This document shows, piece by piece, positions 56,656 through 64,000 of a stretch of DNA of 64,000 bases. This DNA is from Gnetum montanum (Eukaryota; Streptophyta; Gnetopsida; Gnetales; Gnetaceae): the NCBI GenBank assembly GCA_015680685.1, contig MNCI01005473.1, positions 26,409 to 90,408 of the forward strand, in the 5' to 3' direction. The position numbers were made by a program, and so were the translations under genes. Below the pieces are notes generated by a model, which worked only from the letters and a program-made list of their open reading frames with translations, ran no database searches and was not told the origin of the DNA. Each line of letters starts with the position of its first letter. Position 1 is the stretch's first letter.

Positions 56656-56672
56656 AGTATAAGAGAATTTAG
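56656..56672 (+). other. Primer binding site of G (worn tRNA-iMet type)
   Basis: 'ttagtataagagaattt' aligns with the PBS of F and with TGGTATCAGAG; several substitutions. Confidence 0.5.
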
Positions 56673-57061
56673 TTCTTAGAGTAAATTAGCCATGAAAATG
56701 AAATCTTTTCACTTTAATTCTTGAGTTAGGTAATTATCATTTTACTCTCATCCTTCAATTGTATGATAATTCCAATTTGGATTTTATTCTCTCCTACACT
56801 TTTTAGAGTTTGAAAAAAAAAATCACTGTGGTCTATATTTAAGGTTAATTGATTTGGATTTTTCTAAATTCATGTAATTGTAATACCCACTAACTTGATT
56901 GAGCTAGGATTTATTTCATTTTTTCTTTGTAATTGCTTAAATTGATTTTGAGAATTTCTTACATATTGTGGATACTTTAAAACTAGTTGTGGGTACTCCA
57001 ATATTTTTATGGATTTTTAATTCCCTCATGTGGCTATTTTAAGTCTTGATCAAATTCCATC

Positions 57062-58210
57062 ATGGAGTCCAAAAGGAAGAGAATTGAATCTCTTTCCAAG
57101 GACATGAAAGAGATGAAGGGGTTTTCAATTAATTTTTTAGAAACATAAGAAGCTAGAAGAAGATAAGGAAAATAAGTCATCATCTCGAAGAAGATCTAAG
57201 CAAGATGTAAAGTCTAGGATTTCTTACTCCAATGACCATCATTCCATGCTTGATTTAAAAGATGATATTTCTATTAATCTTGAAGATTTTGAAGATGAGA
57301 ATAATTCATCAAAAGGTGTATATTAACCATAAAGGCAAATTATTCTAAGTGGAAGGAATAGTAGGCATGTTTCAAAACAAGAAGAACAAATTAATGAAGA
57401 AATGGAGATCACCCTTGCCAAGGCCTTTAGACATATTCCAAGGATGCCATATTGTAAGGTCAAAATATTTAATGAGATAGAAGGTACTAATTTCTTTACT
57501 TCTTGGCTCAAGACTATTAATAAGTATTTTGAACTTGAAGATGTTCATGAGAAATAAAGAGTATCATATGCTAAAAACCAAATTGGAGGATAAGGTACAA
57601 GTTTGGTGGGAAAGAGAAATTCATGCTTATGTGGTCAACCATGGCTCACCCATCAAAGATTGATCACTTATGTAATATTGTATAAAATAATAGTTTAATT
57701 CCGACATAGGTAAGAAGCAATACAACAGCTTAAATATTTAAGACAAGGAAACAAAAATTGTAGAGAATACTACATGAAATTTTGAATGGTATTCCATCAA
57801 TCAAAGATGTAATGGTTTGAGTATGAACAAGCCTCAAATTCCACAATTGGTATTAAGAAAAAAATATTAGCAAGAACTTATATTATATGAAGCCCAAACT
57901 TTAGATGATGCATTTGAGTTATATCTCAAAGCTGAGAAGAAGCTATAAGGATATGCAAAAAATGGATCAAGAAATCCTTCAAATGGTAGAGATTCCAAAT
58001 CTTCAAAAGGCAAAAAGGGATCTAAGGAAAAGAATGCCAAAGAAGATACACAAGGAAAACTAAAAGAGGATTCCAACATTTTTTTTCAAGAAGGATTCAT
58101 TCAAAGGAAAAGATGTTGGTAAGATCTAATGCTTTAATTATGGAGAAATATTCTATAAGCATGGGAATGCAAAAAGCCAAAAGCCTCTAATGGAAAGAAA
58201 CTTCAAACCA
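57062..58210 (+). pseudogene. gag of G
   Basis: Starts MESKRKRIESLSKDMKEMKG at 57062. Later words are EEMEITLAKAFRHIPRMPY, KVKIFNEIEGTNFFTSWLKT and INKYFELEDVHEK, then VQVWWEREIHAYVVN, a block with the W-W of gypsy capsids. A Lys/Ser-rich tail leads to a degenerate knuckle CFNYGEIFYKHGNA. Frameshifts are frequent. Confidence 0.75.
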
Positions 58211-58214
58211 TATA

Positions 58215-58900
58215 GAAGGATTCTTTAGTCTCTAAAAGTCAAGGTAATCCTAATACATCTATGATTGAAGATATCACTAGAGTTAATTCTTGTACCTTCA
58301 TGGGAAATGTCAATGTTGAGGATCCTAATAGAAAAATACTTTTTAGAATTGAAGGTAGATGTTTGTATAGCAGAGACTAGATTTATATTTTGAGTGATGG
58401 TAGAGCCCAAGAAAATGTGATCTCTACTAAGGTTGTCCAAAGATCATTATTAATATGTGAACGAAAAATATATTTTTTCGTTTAGGATTGGTTCCTATCA
58501 TGAAAAGGTATCTTATGACATTCTTTCAATTAATTGTGCTGATGTAATTCTTGGTAGACCTTGAAATTTTGATAATAAGCTACTGATGATATGGTTAAAA
58601 ATATTTGGTCTATACCTAGGATATATGACATTCACAAATTAGTTTCTATTACTTTACTACAATTTAAGAAACATGTTTTTACTAATGTATTTTGATTTTG
58701 TTGAGTAAGAAAGAATATGCTCAAGCTCATGAACAAGCTAGGCATGGTTTAATCATTATGTCAAAAATTGCAACATTTGAAAAGAAGCATGCAGGTGAAC
58801 TTCAAATAGTGGTGTAACATTTGACACAATAATTTGGTGATGTATTCAAGGGTTCATTAAAATGGCTTTCTCCTATTAAGTTTATTCAACACTAGGGTAA
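58215..58900 (+). pseudogene. Retropepsin and linker of G
   Basis: KAPM-like text in F corresponds here to NTSMIEDITRVNSCTF, then DPNRKILFRIEGRC and LSDGRAQENVISTKVVQRS, matching the protease of F. The D-S/T-G motif reads SDGRA. Confidence 0.65.
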
Positions 58901-58929
58901 CCATACCAAATGAGAGAGCCTACTAGATG

Positions 58930-59720
58930 AGTCCACATTAGATGAAGAAGCTTCAAATGTGGATCAACGAATTTCTTTCAAATGGTTTAATTCAGAAGTA
59001 AATATCCCCATGTGTAGTACTAAAAGTATTAGCTCCTAAGAAAGGCACAAATGAGATGCAAATATGCATTGATTCTAGGATTGATAATAGGATAACTATT
59101 AAGTCTTATTTTCCTACACCTATGATGGATGATATTCTTGATAATATTACTAATGTTGAACTCCTATCTAAGATTAATTTGAAGAGTGGCTATTATCTAA
59201 TAAGGAATAGACTTGGTTATGAGAGGAAAACCACTTTTAAAACTCAAGATGGGTTGTATGAGTTATTAGTCATATCATTTGGGCTAACTAATGCTTTTGA
59301 TACTTTTATGAGATTAATGCATGATGTATTGAGAGAATTAATTGGTAAATGTTGCATTATATCTTTTAATGATATTCTTGTTCATAATTATAATGAGGAT
59401 GAGCATGTATAACATTGGAGAAAAGTGTTCTCCAGAATGCATGATCCTCAACTGATGGTAAATGTAAAGAAATGTCACTTCCTCAAAAGGAAAATTATGT
59501 ATTTGAATCATGTTATCTCCAAAAATTAGGTGAAGATGGAACTTTGTAAGATCAAGGTAATTAGAGATTGGCCTTCACCAAAGAATTTTGGAGAGGTAAG
59601 CTCTTTCTTTGGGCTAGCTAGTTTTTATAGAAGATTTATTAGATATTTTAATTCTATTGAATGGTCAATGCTATCTTGTTTGAAGAAAAGTACTAAGTTT
59701 ATGTAAGATGATGAGTAAGA
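58930..59720 (+). pseudogene. Reverse transcriptase of G (Reina-like)
   Basis: The frame 59056-59412 (118 aa) is open: MQICIDSRIDNRITIKSYFP, MMDDILDNITNVELLSKINL, KSGYYLIRNRLGYERKTTFK, GLYELLVISFGLTNAFDTFM, CCIISFNDILVHN. These are the palm and fingers blocks of Ty3/gypsy RT. The F-x-D-D pair is FND, one Asp lost. It continues with KKCHFLKRKIMYLNHVIS and SFFGLASFYRRFIRYFNS. Confidence 0.88.
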
Positions 59721-60150
59721 AAAATCATTCCAAGCCTTGAAGGTAAAAATTTATAGTTCCCCAGTGCTTACCATTTTAAAAAATTTCAGGATTTTTGAAG
59801 TAAAGCCCATTTCATTTTTCTCAAAAAAGCTAATTGAATCAAGGCAAAAGTATAGTATCTAGGAAAAGGAATTGTATGCTATACTGAAGACTATTAAACA
59901 TTGGAGACATTATTTGTTGGAAATTAAATTTTTTATTTTGGCTAATACAAGGCATTTTAAATCTTGAATTTCCAAAAAAAGTTAAGTGCAAAGCATATAA
60001 AATGGTTAGAGAAGCTCCAAGAATTTCACTTTGTGCTAAAGCATGAATGTGGAAGAAGTAATATGGTAGTAGATGCTCTTTCTAGAATTCATGTCATAAA
60101 TCATTTATGTACACAAGTCAAGGGACTTAAGTTCTTTACTTCTTTGTATT
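59720..60150 (+). pseudogene. RNase H of G
   Basis: KSFQALKVKIYSS, then YSIXEKELYAILKTIKHWRH, LLEIKFFILANTRHFK, and in frame 59964-60179 KHIKWLEKLQEFHFVLKHEC with NMVVDALSRIHV. The latter is the usual RNase H C-terminus (NVVADALSR). Confidence 0.8.
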
Positions 60151-60179
60151 TATATTATACTAATTTTGGTAATATTTGA

Positions 60180-61090
60180 AAGGATCACAATGCTCAATTA
60201 TTTAGTAAAGTGGATAGATGAAGACACAGTCATCTATAGCATGAACTTCTCTTCAAGAAAGGAAAGTTATGCATGCCTAATTGTGATTCTAGGTTAAATA
60301 TTTTACATGAGAAGCATACTTGTGATATGGTTGGATATATGAGTAAAACAAAGATCCATGAGCTTTTCACTAAAACCTACTTCAAGCCAAGTATGCAAAA
60401 TGATGTTAAAGACTTTATTAGGGAGTGTTATCTTGGTTAAAAATTTAGAGGAAAGGGAATTATTGATCACTATTTATCTTTGCCCATTTCTAACACTTCA
60501 TGAGAGAGTATTCCTATGGATTTTATGTGTGGTATTCCAAGGACATATTTTGGACATGATTCTATTTTTGTTGTAGTGAATAGATTTTCCAAAATGATAC
60601 ATTCCATGGAAGCAATGATGCATCTCATGTAGCTCATTGATTTTCCCAATAATTTATTAGATTACATGCAATTCCTTTAAACATTGTGAGTGATAGAGAT
60701 GTGATATTGACAAGTCACTTTTTTAGTTCATTATAGAAATTCCTAGGTACCAATTTTTGCTTTTCTAGTGACTAACATCCACAAAGTAATGGACAAGCAA
60801 AGGTTGTGAATAAATCATTGCTAAATATTTTGAGATATCTTTGTGAAGATCAGCCACATAGATGAAAAATTTTCTTGGCTCATTCTAATATTACCTACAA
60901 CAAATATTGCCATTTTATCACTATTATAAGTTCATTTATGATGAATTATGGATATTCTCTTAGAAAATTTGATGGTTGTGCTATGTTGGTAACTATGTTT
61001 GGCTTCATTTGGACAAGGAGAGACTAACAAATGTGAACTACTCCAAGCTCAAATTAAGAAGAACTAGTTCATTTAAACAAAGGAATAAGA
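60180..61090 (+). pseudogene. Integrase of G
   Basis: A zinc-finger region ILHEKHTCDMVGYMSKTKIH, TYFKPSMQNDVKDFIREC leads into the core [20 protein letters not shown] with [10 protein letters not shown]. Then IVSDRDVILTSHFFSSL carries the second catalytic Asp, followed by QSNGQAKVVNKSLLNILRYL. The C-terminus YVGNYVWLHLDKERLTNVNY with SKLKLRRTSSFK matches the GDLVWVHLRKERFP...RKSKL module of Reina-type chromoviruses. The first core Asp is Asn (VNRFS). Stops are scattered. No 3' LTR was found. Confidence 0.82.
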
Positions 61091-63450
61091 TGAATTTAAC
61101 ACCCCTATCTTAGATAATCCTTACCCTTTAGTATGTTGGGATTTGAACCTCTAATGTCTTGTTTACTAACCTATGTCTTATGCCTTATCATCTTTTCCCT
61201 TTGATGAGCTATGATTTTGTGATTTGAGCTATTTACCTTTGATGAGCTATGCTTTTATTTTTAGTATTTTTTATGCTTTTAAGATGTTATATGTTTTAGT
61301 ATTTTTATGTTTTTAGTATTCTAAATTTTTCATTTAATTTAACATATGTATACTAACCCCTTTTGTTGGAATTTTGAGTTAGCAATTATTAGGCACTAGA
61401 TGGGTCATTGACACATGGAGTACCACTTTGGTTTGTGGTATGCTTTTTTTGGATACTTTGTTTTGAGAATTAATATTTAATATTTTTATTTTTAGCTTAT
61501 ATTTTAGAGGGTCTCATGTTAGCCCTTTCATTAGTTATATTTTGATCTTAGACTCTCTTATTAGTTGGATTATGATATAACTATAAGCTTATTCTTAGAA
61601 GGTTTTCATTAGACAAGAATTAGGCACTATATCATGTTAGAAAAGTATTTTTCAATTATTTTTAAAATTATATTTTCTTTTTATTTTTAGTTTTTTCTCA
61701 TTAGATTACCCTTTTTACCTAACCATGGCATACCCTTGCAAGCATAAATACCTAGCAACCACTCCATGAGAGATCATCCAAATTGCATAGCTGATATCTA
61801 AGAGATAAAACTAGCAAGGGATCCATATTGGAGAAGAGATAGATCTAGATCTACATTATCACCTAAGATCTTGGTTATAGCTTAGCTTCAAATCTTATTT
61901 TAGGTTTCGCTTAGATGCCATTGTTCACCTGAAGTTTTGCCTAGGATTTGGAGCCTGTTTGAGAGAACTTAGTCACTCAAAGATTTCTTTTTGCAACACC
62001 ATCTTTCAAGTAGGGTAATTAGATAGTTTTCTCCATTTTGTATGGATTTTGATACTTTTCCTTTATGCACATACATTTTAACTAATCTCAATTTGTTCAA
62101 CAACTATTTACTGAAATGCCTAATTTTTAGATCTAGATATTTTATTATTATTTCTCTGTATTGTAGCATATTTCTAAGTTATGTTTCATGCATGAGATAT
62201 TAGCCCATTTTTTAACCTTTTTGTAGCACATTTTGACTTTATTTCCAATTTACCAGTTTTTTTAGATATAGAACTAGGGTTTTAAGAAGTAATTCACATT
62301 TTTTGCCCTTGAAATGCTTATGGAAGGTGATAGATCAAAAGGAAAACTTTCTCACTCTTTTATGCACATCCCAATATGTCCTTACCTTCTTCTATAACCT
62401 CCATCATGAGTTGTGGTGCACTTCTAATGCCATTTTCTAGTCTGGCATTAAAAACTAAGCAACCTTTTTAAAGTGATTAGGTAATGGACATTGGTGAAAA
62501 CAATAAAAAACATAGTGTCTAAGGCTTTTCAAAATGCCTAAAAGTCCAAAAATAACATCCAAGCATGTTTTACCATTTTAGTACTTACAACATCCTTTAG
62601 AAGAGTAGACATTTTTTGGCATTTTTCTACATTTTTTAGATAATAATTAGAACATATATTTTAGTTTTGTCCTTTTGTTTAGCATTTTAGAATCTTTGTT
62701 TTGGCAACACCATTTTTGGTCTTAAATCTTTTAGCTTTGCAAAGCAATTTGGGCATATCTCTCTACCACCTAGGGATTTGTTTTGTTATTTTGAAAATTA
62801 TATTTCATAGTTGATTATTTGGCTTTAGATATAAATTTTTGGTTAGCAATGCTAACAATATTTATAGTGACTATGTGGTCAATAAGGTTAGTAGTGAGCT
62901 GGATACTTATATGGTCAATCAAATTGGTAAGTATTATTATCTTTATAGTGACTATGTAGCTTGTCATGTTAGTATTGAGCTAGGTGCTTATGCAGTCAAT
63001 TAGATCAATAAGAATCATTTATTCAAATTTTAGTTTAGTGGATGGTGGTGAAGTCCTTTATTTATTTATTTTCTTTATATGATTAATTTGACTTTTGGTT
63101 ACTAATAGGATTATTATTTAGTTATTTGGTATCATCTTTGCATGTTTGTATTTTTGCATGCTAACCTTTAATTTACAACCAGCCCTTGTGCATAATAGTC
63201 TAGCTACCTAATGCCTCCAACTAAATCCATAAGGGAGTATTTTATAGACTATTTATCCTACTCAATCTTAAGATTGATTCCCTTTGCATTTTTGTGTCTT
63301 CTAGGTGATTTAGTTACTTATGATGAGTAGGAATTAGATAGAAAAGTTGATGACTAGATTTCAATTTTAGATTACTTTATCCATTATGTTTTTAGTTTTT
63401 ATTTATTTTTATTCTAAGCTATATTCTTCATATGGTATTTATGTACTAGG
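61091..63450. other. AT-rich DNA after G
   Basis: No gene found. Repeated words 'tttgatgagctatg' (61200, 61237) and 'gtttttagtatt' (61309) suggest slippage. A (T)-rich composition prevails. The 81-bp tandem duplication is listed separately. It may include the unrecognised 3' LTR of G. Confidence 0.45.
62861..63022 (+). repeat. 81-bp tandem duplication
   Basis: Two adjacent units, 62861-62941 and 62942-63022, both starting 'tttatagtgactatgt', with 'gttagta(g/t)tgagct' and a gtcaat word in each. Confidence 0.85.
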
Positions 63451-63944
63451 TGATGAGTCATGAATTGTTGGCTATGATATTGCACCCATGATATCACGTA
63501 CGCGATATCATAGCCTAGACACGATATCACATACGCGATATCGTAGCTTGTCTCCTCATCTATAAATAAGAGGTAGGAAGATTTAGTAAAGAAGTTTTTT
63601 GAAGTTCTTTTTAAGTTTTAAGTTTTCTAGTTTTAGTATTAAGGTAGGGACTTTTTGTTAGTTTTTCCTCTCAACCCTTTCTCCCAGTGCATGCCCACAA
63701 TGTGATTATTGTAATTGTACGGCATCCTTATTCGAGTGTGACGTACTTGGACACGTACATGACCAGCAATAAAGATCGAGATTACTTCATCATTGCAGCA
63801 TCCACTTAGCTTAATTATTTAATTGTTATTGTTATTTATTTCTTTCTTAGTTAATATCTCCACCCTTTTCTCCTAGTAATGTACAATGAGTACGACTTAA
63901 TCATGAGCATTTAAGTGTGACTACTTGGTAACCCAGTAGCATAT
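63451..63944 (+). mobile_element. LTR, A-type subfamily, left part
   Basis: Starts TGATGAGTCATG. It has GATATC palindromes at 63475-63545, TATAAATA at 63561-63568, 'aataaag' near 63768, and ends in the 'tgactacttggtaacccagt' block when cut by a second LTR at 63945. It is the plus-strand counterpart of 1235-2035. Confidence 0.8.
63470..63515. repeat. Long hairpin in the A-type U3
   Basis: GGCTATGATATTGC pairs with GCGATATCATAGCC (one mismatch in 14), loop of 18 bp that itself contains a GATATC. Confidence 0.85.
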
Positions 63945-64000
63945 TGATGAGACGCGATATCGCATCCCATGCGATATCGCGTCGTCCCCTACGATATCCC
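63945..64000 (+). mobile_element. Start of a B/C-type LTR, truncated by the window
   Basis: TGATGAGACGCGATATCGC, followed by 'gtcgtcccctacgatatc', resembles the U3 start of the B 5' LTR read on the minus strand. It interrupts the LTR at 63451. Confidence 0.7.
63951..63983. repeat. Perfect 33-bp hairpin
   Basis: GACGCGATATCGCAT, CCC, ATGCGATATCGCGTC: two fully complementary 15-bp arms and a 3-bp loop. Each arm also contains the palindrome GCGATATCGC. Confidence 0.95.

Noticed and set aside
1-64000. tRNA, rRNA genes or an intact host protein-coding gene
   Set aside because: No complete tRNA cloverleaf or conserved rRNA text was noticed, and all long frames are TE pieces or shadows; a covariance-model and gene-prediction run would be needed to exclude small ones.

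Overview
This is a stretch of land-plant nuclear DNA made almost entirely of decayed, nested retrotransposons. The evidence is Ty3/gypsy elements of Tat/Athila type and of Reina-like type, a Ty1/copia gag, LINE pieces, fragments of plant LRR-receptor and E(z)-like genes, AT-rich intergenic DNA and no intact host gene. The density and age of the insertions suggest a very large, slowly purged genome such as a gymnosperm; that is inference, and the species cannot be named. Nearly every reading frame is broken.

Layout. 1-1230: a Tat-type gag piece. 1235-2035: an inverted LTR piece, then a copia-like LTR end. 2209-10960: the one Tat/Athila-type copy with gag, protease, RT, RNase H and integrase (A2), its tail split by a copia-like LTR. 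11640-14507: internal DNA of element X, with a coiled-coil ORF and no pol, ending at a polypurine tract; its 3' LTR (14508-15225 plus 22324-22485) is split by element B. 15226-22318: element B, complete, minus strand, TSD CCTAC, with gag and protease but no RT, RNase H or integrase. 22505-22806: LINE 3' end with poly(A). 22820-23714: solo LTR, TSD CTAG(T/C). 24100-24900: a possible host-gene 5' region with telo-box motifs. 25000-30190: AT-rich DNA with small repeats.

30190-41330 is a LINE ORF1 (DUF4283/zinc-knuckle type) interrupted by element C (30706-40932, TSD GTCTA), a second gag-protease-only element. C is interrupted by element D (35984-39093, TSD AAGGG). 41366-50576 is a Reina-like gypsy element F, interrupted by element E (42723-46498, TSD CATG(T/C)) and by an inverted LTR (47232-48175), and cut at 50577 by another inverted LTR. 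53360-55720 is a copia 5' LTR, PBS and gag. 55812-61090 is a second Reina-like element, G. The window ends with two nested LTR starts (63451 and 63945).

Most unusual are D and E. Both have TGTTGG...CCAACA ends, 5-bp target duplications and a shared TATA-containing right segment of about 1.3 kb, but the middle differs: D carries LRR-receptor-like sequence and a GC-rich CpG-dense block, E carries an E(z)-like Polycomb gene fragment. They look like very large solo LTRs, or LTR-bounded non-autonomous elements, whose U3 part was replaced by host gene pieces. A second pattern is a gag-protease-only lineage (B, C) sharing LTR type, PBS and tail with the fuller A2. A third is LTR U3 regions dense in palindromes, with the hairpin form kept while the core sequence changes between subfamilies.
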